Assembly (NCBI GenBank): GCA_943788635.1
Contig: CALSRA010000048.1
Coordinates: 1-53,809, forward strand
Direction of reading: 5' to 3'
DNA: 53,809 nucleotides
DNA from: an uncultured Alphaproteobacteria bacterium
GTDB lineage: Bacteria > Pseudomonadota > Alphaproteobacteria > UBA8366 > GCA-2717185
Below the pieces are notes generated by a model. That model was given only the letters and a program-made list of their open reading frames with translations. It was not told the origin of the DNA and searched no databases. Position numbers and translations under genes: made by a program. Shown here piece by piece: positions 1-9,714 of the stretch (positions are counted from its first letter, which is position 1; every line of letters starts with the position of its first letter).

Positions 1-1557
1 GCGAACCTGCCCTTTGATAAGTCCCCTCGCCCCCGCTCGGTAACCGGCGTTCAATTGCAGAAAATTGTAGTTGGCCCAAAAAGCCATTTCCTCAAGATAG
101 TAAAAATCTCCCGTCAGCAAATACGGCAGATAGGCAAAGCTGCCCTGGTGCGCGCGATCCGGTGTGAAATGGCTTTTGATGTCCCCTACCCAGCTTGTGC
201 CGCGCTTGTCCCGGATCGGGATCTTCATGCTTGTTCCCCTGGTATTCAGCGAAAACCCGGGGTAGTTGTCGATGCTCACCGGAGCACCGGTCTTTGGATC
301 GCGAAGGTGGATATTCACGCTGCCGGACAGATCGCCCCCAACCCTGGTCACAGCCCAGGCGCCGGGGTCCTGGGAGAGCAGGTAAATTGCAGCCCACGAC
401 GGCAGAGGGCCAATATCCGACCGACCGCCCTTGGTGGGAAAATACGGTGTGATAACGCCGTTCTGAAGGATGTTCCGGGGTAATTTCAGCCATCGGCTTA
501 CCTGTTGCTCCGTAGTCTTCGGCTCAACGCTTATGGACATGTCATAGCGTGGAGGAAGGCCTGTTTCGACGAGACAGGGCACGTCGTGGCGAACATGCGC
601 ATCACCCGGGTCACGACCAAGCCAGAAGCGTTTTATCCACCGCGCGCCCTTGGCATGCCCGATATAGGGATATTTCGGCCAGGCGCCGACTTCGTCATGC
701 TGGAATGCCGGCTTCCCGTCTATTCTGATTTCGACGTCGTAGGGAATATTGCCGGGCGCTGTCCATTTCGTGTTCTCGACGATTACGGCCACTCTGGTGG
801 TTCCCGCCGCCGGATAATGGCGAACATGGTAGCGGACTTCCAGATCCGGATCCGCCCGGCCATCGGCGTCCACCGGAACATCTATCATCAGATACTCGAC
901 GACCTGATTCCCCTGAAGCCACACATTCCCGTTTCGCTGGGGCTTCGCATGTTGCAGACGCGAAACCAGTTGTGGCCCCGAATGAATGTCCAGGCGGACT
1001 TCAACAGAGGCAAGCGCCTCTATCATTTTGCCGCGCCGGATTACCGTGGCATCACCCTTGCCGCCCCGCGCCGGTTTAAACGAAACCGGTATCTGCGCCC
1101 CCGGCGCCAGTTCGGGCACCCCAATCGTCAGGATCACATGTTTGAGGGAACCATCCGGCCAGCGCCGCTTCACATCGACCTGGCTTGGCAAATCGACAGC
1201 CGTAACAGCGTCCGGGACCATGCCCTGTTTAAAAAAGACGCCGAAGGTCACCGGGCCTGCCGGGCGCGTGGTTTTATGCCTGTTCTCGATACGAACCGCA
1301 CCGGGCCTGTCGCTGTCGGCATCGCAGCTTTGTGCATTTACCTGGACAGCCCCTTCAGGCGCGTCCCCCTGGGTGTCGACCTTCTTCAAACCATCGAGGG
1401 GGACGATCCGGCCATTGTCGTCCCGGGTCGGTTGGCGCATTTCGCCGGTACCAGGTGGCAGTTCCTGTGCCGCAACCTGTAAAACCGGCGGCGCGCTGAA
1501 AACAACAAGCGCTATCAGCCAAAACCCGGCCAACCGCAGTTTTTGCCCGCTAATCAC
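1..1557 (-). CDS. Large secreted protein, N-terminal part, possibly RIFT-barrel/polysaccharide-lyase-like (runs off left edge)
   Basis: An uninterrupted minus-strand frame of 519 codons runs from a GTG at 1557 to the window edge, so the C-terminus is missing. The GTG has AAGGAG nine bases upstream; an in-frame ATG at 1566 lies too close to that ribosome site. The first ~30 residues form a signal peptide (basic start, hydrophobic core LAGFWLIALVVFSAPPV), so the protein is exported. A segment near residue 125 (VKRRWPDGSLKHVILTI) resembles the 'WPDGS-RHA' signature I associate with N-terminal RIFT-barrel domains of exo-rhamnogalacturonan-lyase-like proteins. The last ~60 residues are aromatic-rich (LTGDFYYLEEMAFWANYNF), as in alpha/alpha-toroid carbohydrate enzymes. 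The family assignment is from memory and tentative; the open frame and signal peptide are directly visible. Confidence 0.7.
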   Translation of the reverse strand, partial: MISGQKLRLAGFWLIALVVFSAPPVLQVAAQELPPGTGEMRQPTRDDNGRIVPLDGLKKVDTQGDAPEGAVQVNAQSCDADSDRPGAVRIENRHKTTRPAGPVTFGVFFKQGMVPDAVTAVDLPSQVDVKRRWPDGSLKHVILTIGVPELAPGAQIPVSFKPARGGKGDATVIRRGKMIEALASVEVRLDIHSGPQLVSRLQHAKPQRNGNVWLQGNQVVEYLMIDVPVDADGRADPDLEVRYHVRHYPAAGTTRVAVIVENTKWTAPGNIPYDVEIRIDGKPAFQHDEVGAWPKYPYIGHAKGARWIKRFWLGRDPGDAHVRHDVPCLVETGLPPRYDMSISVEPKTTEQQVSRWLKLPRNILQNGVITPYFPTKGGRSDIGPLPSWAAIYLLSQDPGAWAVTRVGGDLSGSVNIHLRDPKTGAPVSIDNYPGFSLNTRGTSMKIPIRDKRGTSWVGDIKSHFTPDRAHQGSFAYLPYLLTGDFYYLEEMAFWANYNFLQLNAGYRAGARGLIKGQVR

Positions 1558-1664
1558 AGCCTCCATCTCCTTGTTGTAACATGCGATCCCATACGGTCAC
1601 CCGACCAGAATCCAACAATCCGGACACGTCATCGTTGAGGCGGTAACACTCTTGCCCTATACTA

Positions 1665-1682
1665 TTGGCGTATTTTCGCCAA
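1665..1682. promoter_or_regulatory. Perfect inverted repeat between divergent genes, possible operator
   Basis: TTGGCG, six spacer bases, CGCCAA forms a perfect 6+6 bp inverted repeat in the divergent intergenic region, 65 bp before the zur start. Nearer the start, TGTTATA at 1734-1740 resembles half of a Zur box but lacks a good second half. Binding by Zur or another repressor is only a guess. Confidence 0.3.
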
Positions 1683-1747
1683 TTACCCGAAAACCCCGGA
1701 TCCGCCAGTACTTGCGACGTTATCGCAGGCTTGTGTTATACTACGGT

Positions 1748-2239
1748 ATGCCATTGCCGCGTACCTTTAGCGACGGTCTGCACGACCATCAGCACTGCAT
1801 CGATACTGCTATCGACACGGCGGTGCAGCTATGTGCGGAACGCGGTATCCGCTTTACCAAGATCCGCCGACGCGTTCTGTCGCTTATCTGGGAAACCCAT
1901 GAACCCATCGGCGCCTATGCGATTCTGGATGCGCTGAAATCGGAATATCCGCGCGCCGCCCCGCCGACCGTCTACCGGGCGCTCGACTTCCTGAGCGAGA
2001 TCGGCCTGATCCACCGGATCGAATCCATGAATGCGTTCGTCGGCTGCACCCATCCGACGGAAAGCCATACCGGCCAGTTCCTCATCTGCCGGCAATGCAG
2101 TGCCGCCGTCGAGCTGGACGATCCGAACATCGATGCCGCGCTGCGGCGTAGCGCCGAAAAAATGGGATTCGTCGCCCAGCGACAGATGGTCGAAATCACC
2201 GGCCTGTGCCCCGAATGCCGCAACACCGGCGCGGCCTGA
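1748..2239 (+). CDS. zur: Fur-family zinc uptake regulator (Zur-like)
   Basis: A 163-residue Fur-superfamily repressor. The N-terminal winged helix is visible (RFTKIRRRVLSLIWE, then PPTVYRALDFLSEIGLIHRIES), followed by the dimerisation domain. Two CxxC pairs, CRQC and CPEC near the C-terminus, are the structural zinc site of Fur proteins, and HPTESHTGQF resembles the sensory-metal region of Zur. ATG 1748 gives the usual family length; an upstream TTG at 1652 would add 32 residues unlike any Fur N-terminus. The stop lies 4 bp before the next gene, a COG0523 GTPase, which strongly suggests zinc rather than iron as the signal. The gene probably heads the three-gene operon and may be autoregulated. 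Confidence 0.85.
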   Translation: MPLPRTFSDGLHDHQHCIDTAIDTAVQLCAERGIRFTKIRRRVLSLIWETHEPIGAYAILDALKSEYPRAAPPTVYRALDFLSEIGLIHRIESMNAFVGCTHPTESHTGQFLICRQCSAAVELDDPNIDAALRRSAEKMGFVAQRQMVEITGLCPECRNTGAA

Positions 2240-2243
2240 CCCC

Positions 2244-3323
2244 ATGGCGGACGTACAAATGCATGACACGGGCGAACGCCTGCCGGTATCGGTGCTGACC
2301 GGATTCCTGGGCAGTGGCAAGACAACGGTGCTGGCGCATCTGCTGCGAGACCCCGGCATGGCCGATACCGCCGTCGTCATCAACGAATTCGGCGAGGTCG
2401 GGCTGGATCACATGCTGGTCGAGTCCTCCAGCGACGACATCACGGTGCTGAGCAGCGGTTGCCTGTGCTGCACCATTCGCGGCGACCTGATCGACACGCT
2501 GCGCAATCTGTTCCGACGCCGGGTCAAGGGCGAAGTGCCGTCCTTCAAGCGGCTGGTTATCGAAACCACCGGACTGGCCGACCCTGCACCGATCCTGCAC
2601 ACCCTGATGACCGACCCGCTGCTGGCCGCGCGCTATCGGTTGGACGGGGTTATCACCACCATCGACGGTATTCACGGGCTGGACCAGCTTGATCGGCAAT
2701 TCGAGGTCGTGAAACAGGCCGCGGTCGCCGACCGGTTGCTGGTTACCAAGACCGATATGACGACGCCGGAACAGATCACGGCGCTGACGGATCGGCTGGC
2801 GGCAATCAATCCCGCGGCACCGACGCACGCCATCGTCCAGGGCGCGGTTGATCCGGCATTACTGTTCGGCGCCGGGCTTTACAATCCGGCGACCAAGAAC
2901 CCGGATGTTGCGCGCTGGCTGCACGAGGAAGCCTATGCGGACGCGCAGACGCATGACCATGAAGCGCATGGCCACGATCACCATCACCACGATGTCAACC
3001 GGCATGACGACCATATCCGCGCCTTCTGCCTGACCATGGACGAACCGGTTTCGTGGGATTCCTTCACCTACTGGATCGAGGCCCTGATTTCCACGCATGG
3101 CGAGTCACTGCTGCGCGTGAAGGGCATTCTGAACGTTACCGAAACCGACAAGCCCGTCGTCGTGCACGGGGTGCAGCATATCTTTCACCCACCGGCAACG
3201 CTCGATGAATGGCCCGATGACGACCACCGCAGCCGGATCGTGCTGATCACCCGCGACCTGAACCGGGAACCGGTCGAGAAGATGTTCCGGGCCTTTATGA
3301 ACACCGATGCGCCCGTAACATGA
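2244..3323 (+). CDS. COG0523/CobW-family GTPase, putative zinc metallochaperone
   Basis: A 359-residue G3E-family GTPase. Walker A is GFLGSGKTT (about residues 20-28), the metal-binding CxCC motif is GCLCC (C73, C75, C76), ETTGLADP follows near residue 110, and TKTD replaces the NKxD guanine motif. A histidine-rich stretch at about residues 237-257 ([14 protein letters not shown]) precedes the C-terminal CobW_C domain. Zur-linked members (ZigA, ZNG1, YeiR types) use GTP hydrolysis to deliver zinc to client proteins during zinc shortage. The position 4 bp after zur, and the 4-bp ATGA overlap with the next gene, indicate translational coupling. CobW (cobalamin) or nitrile-hydratase activator roles are less likely because no partner gene for them is present. 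Confidence 0.9.
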   Translation: MADVQMHDTGERLPVSVLTGFLGSGKTTVLAHLLRDPGMADTAVVINEFGEVGLDHMLVESSSDDITVLSSGCLCCTIRGDLIDTLRNLFRRRVKGEVPSFKRLVIETTGLADPAPILHTLMTDPLLAARYRLDGVITTIDGIHGLDQLDRQFEVVKQAAVADRLLVTKTDMTTPEQITALTDRLAAINPAAPTHAIVQGAVDPALLFGAGLYNPATKNPDVARWLHEEAYADAQTHDHEAHGHDHHHHDVNRHDDHIRAFCLTMDEPVSWDSFTYWIEALISTHGESLLRVKGILNVTETDKPVVVHGVQHIFHPPATLDEWPDDDHRSRIVLITRDLNREPVEKMFRAFMNTDAPVT

Positions 3324-4433
3324 TCACCGACGACATTCTGGCCGCAGGACATTCATCGGCGGATCGGGAATGGGCAGCCGAAGCCGTCAACCGGATCGCC
3401 GCGGATTTCAACCGTTCGGCCGATACACACCTGATACGGCTCGACCTGCCGGGCTTTGACGGACAGACACTCTATTTGAAAGATGAATCGACGCACCCGT
3501 CCGGCAGCCTGAAGCACCGGCTGGCGCGCTCACTGTTCCTGTACGGTTTGTGTAACGGCAGGATCGGACGCGACACGCCGGTCGTCGAATGCTCATCCGG
3601 CAGCACCACGATTTCCGAAGCCTATTTCGCGCAATTGCTGGGGCTTCCGTTCATCGCCGTGATTCCGGAATCCACCGCACAGAGCAAGGTTGACCAGATC
3701 GAGTTCTATGGCGGGGAATGCCGGCGCGTGAAACCGCAGGCAATTTATGACGAAGCGGAAGCCCTCGCCACGCGGCTGAACGGCCACTACATGGACCAGT
3801 TCACCTTTGCCGAACGGGCCACCGACTGGCGGGCCAACAACAATATTGCCGAAAGCCTGTTTTCACAGATGGCGCGGGAATCGCATCCGGTGCCCGACTG
3901 GGTGGTGATGAGTGCGGGAACCGGCGGCACCTCCGCCACCATCGGCCGCTACATCCGGTACAATCCGGAACTGGTAACAGAAACAAAACTCTGCGTCGTG
4001 GATCCGGAAAATTCCGTTTTCTTCGATTTCTACAAGACCCGCGACGGCAGCTTGCGCAGCGCCACCGGATCGCGGATCGAAGGCATAGGCAGGCCACGGG
4101 TCGAACCGTCATTCCAGCCGGATGTCATCGACCGCATGATGCGCGTGCCGGATGCCGCCAGCATCGCCACGCTGCGCTGGCTGGAAATTGTTCTGGGCCG
4201 CAAATGCGGCGGATCAACCGGCACAAACGTATACGGCGCGCTCGCCATTCTGGCGGAGATGCGCGCGCCGCAGCGGCAGGGCAGGGCAGGGCAGCGTCGT
4301 CACTTTGATTTGCGATTCCGGCGAACGCTATCTGGACAGCTATTTCAACCCGGACTGGGTTGCCGTGCAGGGGCTGGCCCCCGAACCGTTCAGCGAACAG
4401 CTCGAAAATCTTGCCCCCGCAGGCAAAAGGTAA
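3320..4433 (+). pseudogene. Cysteine-synthase-like PLP enzyme, frameshifted at a GGCAG tandem repeat
   Basis: The start overlaps the GTPase stop (ATGA). Residues 1 to about 318 are a fold-type II PLP enzyme: PSGSLKHR holds the Schiff-base lysine (K65) and [17 protein letters not shown] is the phosphate-binding loop. At 4275-4294 four GGCAG copies put the frame out of register. The true C-terminus ([19 protein letters not shown], ending LAPAGKR) continues in another frame to TAA at 4431-4433. With two copies (10 bp fewer) or five copies the frame is restored, giving about 367 residues with two copies. Read as it stands, translation runs into unrelated sequence to 4750, antisense to the next gene. 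It is either a recent pseudogene, a phase-variable gene or a sequence error. Linkage to zur and a zinc chaperone suggests a role in cysteine or thiol supply during zinc starvation (inference). Confidence 0.8.
4275..4294 (+). repeat. Four tandem copies of GGCAG inside the PLP-enzyme gene
   Basis: Units at 4275-4279, 4280-4284, 4285-4289 and 4290-4294 are identical. A five-base unit changes the reading frame with every gain or loss. Copy numbers of 2, 5, 8 and so on keep the enzyme in frame; 4 does not. Confidence 0.95.
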
Positions 4434-4435
4434 CG

Positions 4436-5386
4436 CTACGGCTTGCTGGCCGCATCGATGGCCTCAATATCGCCCTGGTCAAGCGTGACCTCGGCGGCCG
4501 CCATGAGCTCTTCGAGCTGGTCCATATTGGTCGCACTGGCAATCGGGGATGTGACGCTGGGCCGCGCAATAAGCCAGGCAAGCGCCACCTGTCCCGGCTT
4601 CGCATTATGCTTCGCCGCTGCAGCGTCCAGCGCTTCAAGAACACGGAAGCCACCTTCGTTCACATATTTTTCGACGCGTGGCGCGCGGGTCTGGCCTTCC
4701 ATATCGGCCTTGGAGCGATATTTGCCGGTCAGGAATCCACTGGCCAGTGAATAGAACCCGATGACACCGACATTTTCCTTCAGGCAGACCGCTTCCAGTT
4801 CGCCTTCCAGCGTATCGCGCTCCACAAGGCTGTAAAGCGGTTGCAGGCTCTGGTAACGCGGCAACCCGTCCCGCGTGCTGGCATCCAGCGATTCCTGCAG
4901 ACGCGCTGCCGTGAAATTCGACGCGCCGATTTCCCGAACCTTGCCCTGCTCGATCAGTTTCTGATACGCGCCCAACGTTTCTTCGACTGGTGTATCGGGA
5001 TCGTCCTTGTGTGACTGATAGAGATCGATGTAGTCGGTTTTCAACCGGCGCAGGGAATCTTCCACCGCCTGGGTGATGTATTTTGCCGACAGGCCGACCT
5101 TGCCATCGCCCATATCCATGCCGAGCTTGGTTGCCAGCACGATCTTGTCGCGCCCGCCCCGGCTGGCCAGCCAGTTGCCGATAATAACCTCGGACTCACC
5201 GCCATTATTACCATCGACCCAGCGCGAATAGACATCCGCCGTATCGATAAAGTTGAAACCGGCCTCGACCCAGCGATCGAGCAGCCGGAAGGACATTGCT
5301 TCATCCGCGGTCCAACCGAAGACATTGCCGCCAAAACAGATCGGCGAGACCGATAGCGATGAGTTTCCGAGTTTACGGTTCTGCAT
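4436..5386 (-). CDS. Aldo/keto reductase
   Basis: A 316-residue NADP(H)-dependent aldo/keto reductase with a (beta/alpha)8 fold. The catalytic tetrad is complete: D48 and Y53 in [12 protein letters not shown]87 in LATKLGM, and H126 in LYQSHKDDP. The cofactor-phosphate loop is near SNMDQLEE at the C-terminus. ATG 5386 is preceded by AGGGAGGGA, a good ribosome site; upstream extension adds nothing family-like. The gene converges on the PLP-enzyme gene with only 2 bp between stops. It resembles the YajO/Tas-type aldehyde and ketone reductases; the substrate cannot be read from sequence. Confidence 0.92.
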   Translation of the reverse strand: MQNRKLGNSSLSVSPICFGGNVFGWTADEAMSFRLLDRWVEAGFNFIDTADVYSRWVDGNNGGESEVIIGNWLASRGGRDKIVLATKLGMDMGDGKVGLSAKYITQAVEDSLRRLKTDYIDLYQSHKDDPDTPVEETLGAYQKLIEQGKVREIGASNFTAARLQESLDASTRDGLPRYQSLQPLYSLVERDTLEGELEAVCLKENVGVIGFYSLASGFLTGKYRSKADMEGQTRAPRVEKYVNEGGFRVLEALDAAAAKHNAKPGQVALAWLIARPSVTSPIASATNMDQLEELMAAAEVTLDQGDIEAIDAASKP

Positions 5387-5497
5387 GAAATTCCCTCCCT
5401 GCCGGTATTGTACCGACGGTATTCTTGTTTCTAGTTCAGCCTGAAAATAGAACAACCGGTCTGCGGGCAACAGGCATTATTCCGCAAGCAGACTGTG

Positions 5498-6388
5498 TCA
5501 GGCGGCACCCAGCACGCCGGGTACCAGGTAACCGGATTTTTCGCCCTGAAGTGTTGTACGCAGCATATGGCGCGGTTCCTTCGGATCAAAATCCGCCAGC
5601 GCGACATGCATCGTGGTCCGGTTGTCCCAGCACACCATGTCGCCCGGCAACCAGGAATGCCGGTAGACATTTTCCGGCCGTGTCGCATGGGCGCACAGAT
5701 ATTCGATCAACGGCAGGCTTTCGGCCCGCGTCATCCCGTCAAAATGCGATGCGCGCTCGCTGACATACAGCGCCTTGGTGCCACTGTCCGGATGAACGCG
5801 AACGGTGGGGTGCGCGACCGGCGGGTTGAGGCGCAATTGTTCCTGCACATATTCCGGCGTGCGCTGGGCAAGCCCCGCGACGAGGCTGAAATCATATACC
5901 GAGTGCAGGTCGCCAACGATATCCTTCATCTTGTCGGACAGGTCATCATAAGCTGCCGCCATATTGCAGAACATCGTGTCGCCCCCGGCTTCCGGCATCT
6001 CGACGCTGTACAGCATCGAAGCGGCCGAAGGTTGCCCCGTATAGGCATAGTCCGAATGCCAGTTCCGTCCGGTATTGCGCGATTCCGACGGCTTGCCGTT
6101 CCGTTCGCGATTGGTGACGACCAGCAGTTCCTTGTGTTTCTCGTCACGGGAAAACGGCGTCGCGTCATGCGGGTCCAGTGGCCCGAACCGTCTGGAGAAG
6201 GCAATCTGTTCTTCGGGAGTCCATTTAACACCGCGAAACAGAATGATGTGATACTGGTTCCAGATTGACCGGATCGCGTCCACCTGCTCCTGCGAAATAT
6301 CGCCGGTAATGTCGATTCCACTGATTTCAGCGCCCAACGCATTTGATAAAGGCCGAACCGTCAGCCCGCTATTCGTGACATAAGGCAT
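5498..6388 (-). CDS. TauD/TfdA-family Fe(II)/2-oxoglutarate dioxygenase
   Basis: A 296-residue non-haem iron dioxygenase. The facial triad is H111 and D113 (NWHSDYAYTG) and H261 (WDNRTTMH); R277 (HMLRTTLQG) is the 2-oxoglutarate-binding arginine. ATG 6388 follows GGGAGG at a good distance. Family members hydroxylate sulfonates, phenoxyacetates or other small acids to trigger cleavage or degradation; no sulfonate transporter is adjacent, so the substrate is unknown. It lies upstream of the aldo/keto reductase on the same strand with 111 bp between, so a shared transcript is possible. A second paralogue lies at 37320-38192. Confidence 0.9.
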   Translation of the reverse strand: MPYVTNSGLTVRPLSNALGAEISGIDITGDISQEQVDAIRSIWNQYHIILFRGVKWTPEEQIAFSRRFGPLDPHDATPFSRDEKHKELLVVTNRERNGKPSESRNTGRNWHSDYAYTGQPSAASMLYSVEMPEAGGDTMFCNMAAAYDDLSDKMKDIVGDLHSVYDFSLVAGLAQRTPEYVQEQLRLNPPVAHPTVRVHPDSGTKALYVSERASHFDGMTRAESLPLIEYLCAHATRPENVYRHSWLPGDMVCWDNRTTMHVALADFDPKEPRHMLRTTLQGEKSGYLVPGVLGAA

Positions 6389-6517
6389 CGCCAAACCTCC
6401 CAAAGACGCGTTATTCCACGGGCAATCATTCGCGATACGACACGATTGCGCAAGATGGCAACGATTTCCCCTGTCGCCGTACCGTGCAGCCATCGCGATC
6501 CACAACGCGCAATTCGC

Positions 6518-6546
6518 TTGAAGTATCGCCCCCCAGGGCTTACGTG
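6518..6546 (+). promoter_or_regulatory. Predicted groESL promoter
   Basis: TTGAAG (6518-6523), a 17-base spacer and TACGTG (6541-6546) lie directly before the CIRCE operator. The -35 is close to consensus; the -10 is weak, so this is a positional prediction. Confidence 0.4.
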
Positions 6547-6583
6547 ATGCTTGGCACTCTTACACTCAGAGTGCCAAGCATCA
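6545..6583. promoter_or_regulatory. CIRCE operator (HrcA-binding site)
   Basis: TTGGCACTC, nine bases, GAGTGCCAA (core 6551-6577) matches the CIRCE consensus with G:C in place of A:T at the third and penultimate positions. The palindrome extends to 15-bp arms (6545-6559 and 6569-6583). HrcA is expected to bind it and repress groESL without heat stress. It lies 40 bp before groES. Confidence 0.95.
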
Positions 6584-6622
6584 TAAAAAGCAATGAACTT
6601 TCAGGATATTGGAGAATTGGCA

Positions 6623-6937
6623 ATGAAATTCAGGCCATTGCACGACCGCGTTGTCGTGCGCCGGATCGGCGAAGAAGAAAAATCCGCCGGCGGTATCATC
6701 ATCCCCGACACGGCGCGGGAAAAGCCGATGCAGGGCGAAATCGTCGCGGCCGGCCCGGGCGCCCGTAATGAAAACGGCGACCTTGTTCCGCTCGACGTCA
6801 AATCCGGCGATCTGGTTCTGTTCGGCAAATGGTCCGGCACCGAGGTCAAGATCGACGGTGAGGACCTCATGATCATGAAAGAATCCGATGTGATGGGGAT
6901 TCTGGAAAAATCGAAAGCTTCGAAAAAAGCCGCCTGA
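6623..6937 (+). CDS. groES: Co-chaperonin GroES (Hsp10)
   Basis: A 104-residue co-chaperonin. It begins [14 protein letters not shown], carries the mobile loop around [18 protein letters not shown] (about residues 16-33), and ends with a lysine/serine-rich tail after MGILE. ATG 6623 follows TTGGAGAATTGGCA, with GGAG as ribosome site. It forms the heptameric lid over GroEL in ATP-dependent folding. groEL begins 28 bp downstream and the pair share the CIRCE-controlled promoter. Confidence 0.98.
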   Translation: MKFRPLHDRVVVRRIGEEEKSAGGIIIPDTAREKPMQGEIVAAGPGARNENGDLVPLDVKSGDLVLFGKWSGTEVKIDGEDLMIMKESDVMGILEKSKASKKAA

Positions 6938-6965
6938 TACCCGCGGCCATAAAGGAATTCATTAA

Positions 6966-8615
<1,650 letters not shown>

Positions 8616-8637
8616 AGCCAAACCACTGCGAATACAG

Positions 8638-8670
8638 GAGGCTGCATCTTCGGATGCAGCCTCTTTTTTT
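8638..8670 (+). terminator. Rho-independent terminator of groESL
   Basis: GAGGCTGCATC, loop TTCG, GATGCAGCCTC is a perfect 11-bp stem closed by a stable UUCG tetraloop, followed by seven T. It starts 23 bp after the groEL stop. Confidence 0.95.
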
Positions 8671-8712
8671 GCCCTGCTTTATCCCGCTCTGTTCCGATAC
8701 GACGCAGCGCGG

Positions 8713-9027
8713 CTAGTTGCCTTCGGCCGTCTTCGGCGCAGCGTCGGGGTTCCACTGTCCCCGGCGCATCCGGGAAACCGTCACGCGTTCGAACAATCCC
8801 CCCTTGCGGAAAGGCTCGTTTTCGGAAAACCGGTCCGCCGCTTCACGGCTGTCGACATTGATGATCAGCACACTGCCGGTGCGGGTCTCGCCGTCATCAC
8901 CCAGCATCGCACCACCCAGTACGAGAATATCTTCATTGGCATCCAGATATTCAAAATGTGCCGGTCGCAGTTCGGCACGCAGGTCCGTCGCGTCCGGTTT
9001 GTCTTCCTGGTAGATGATGTACAGCAT
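8713..9027 (-). CDS. YciI-family protein
   Basis: A 104-residue protein starting MLYIIYQEDKPD, with RPAHFEYL and a ferredoxin-like dimeric alpha/beta-barrel pattern typical of YciI proteins (about 100 residues). The conserved histidine of RPAHFEYL and an aspartate after it (NEDILVLGGAMLGDDG) form the putative active site of this family. Function in the family is mostly unknown; some members are hydrolytic dehalogenases or accessory enzymes. It lies 18 bp after the RidA gene, so the two are probably one transcript. Confidence 0.85.
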   Translation of the reverse strand: MLYIIYQEDKPDATDLRAELRPAHFEYLDANEDILVLGGAMLGDDGETRTGSVLIINVDSREAADRFSENEPFRKGGLFERVTVSRMRRGQWNPDAAPKTAEGN

Positions 9028-9045
9028 GGGATTCCTGACTTTCTT

Positions 9046-9519
9046 CTATTCGCGTAATGCAAAAAGGCATTCGATTTCGACGGTCACATCGTGCGGCATC
9101 GCGGAAACACCGACCGCGGTCCGGGTGTGGCGGCCGGCATCGTCGAACACATCGATCATCAGGTTCGACGCGCCGTTCACGGCCTGCGCAACCTGGGTGA
9201 AGCCTTCCGCGACGGCGACGAAGCCGCGCAAATTCAGCACCCGCTCGATGCGATCAAGGTCACCATCCAGCGCATACCTTGCCTGGGCCAGGACATTCAG
9301 CGCCGACAATCGCGCCGCCGCCGTCGCCTCTTCCAGCGTCCGTTCCGCGCCCGCCTTGCCCTGAAAACGGATCTCACCGTTCCAGACCGGTAGTTGTCCC
9401 GAAACCCGCAAGCTGCCGCGATGAATCAGAACGGTTTCGATATTGGCCGCCTTCGTCACCGCCGGCTCCGGCAATTCAATACCCAGCCGCGCAAGGCGCT
9501 TATCGACCATTTCCGACAT
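9046..9519 (-). CDS. RidA-family reactive-intermediate deaminase
   Basis: A 157-residue RidA (YjgF/YER057c/UK114) protein of the longer subgroup. The conserved C-terminal block GRHTRTAVGVSAMPHDVTVEIE contains the arginine that binds the carboxylate of imine/enamine intermediates. RidA proteins hydrolyse 2-aminoacrylate and related imines made by PLP enzymes. It precedes the YciI gene and is divergent from argD, a PLP enzyme, with about 195 bp between them. Confidence 0.9.
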   Translation of the reverse strand: MSEMVDKRLARLGIELPEPAVTKAANIETVLIHRGSLRVSGQLPVWNGEIRFQGKAGAERTLEEATAAARLSALNVLAQARYALDGDLDRIERVLNLRGFVAVAEGFTQVAQAVNGASNLMIDVFDDAGRHTRTAVGVSAMPHDVTVEIECLFALRE

Positions 9520-9714
9520 CGAACGATCCCATCCACTTGGTTTTTCCGCTCGTGGAAGCCTATACCGGCCCGGGCAGTCGGGAAAGAGACCGCGTCATAC
9601 CGGCGAACCCGCATGAAAATTCAAAAACAGATCGTTGACAGCCTGTGGACAAGTGCCGATACTCCGCGCCTTTCTGAAATTGTTAGCCTGAATCTGGCTT
9701 TGAGGAGACTTGCG

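Noticed and set aside
505..1482. Long plus-strand open frame of 325 codons
   Set aside because: It lies antisense to the continuous secreted-protein frame (1557 to 1, minus) that has a signal peptide and ribosome site; its translation is Arg/Pro-rich with no family features.
1572..1581. TGTTGTAACA as a Zur box
   Set aside because: Only four-base arms pair, and it overlaps the ribosome site of the minus-strand gene; too short to call a Zur site.
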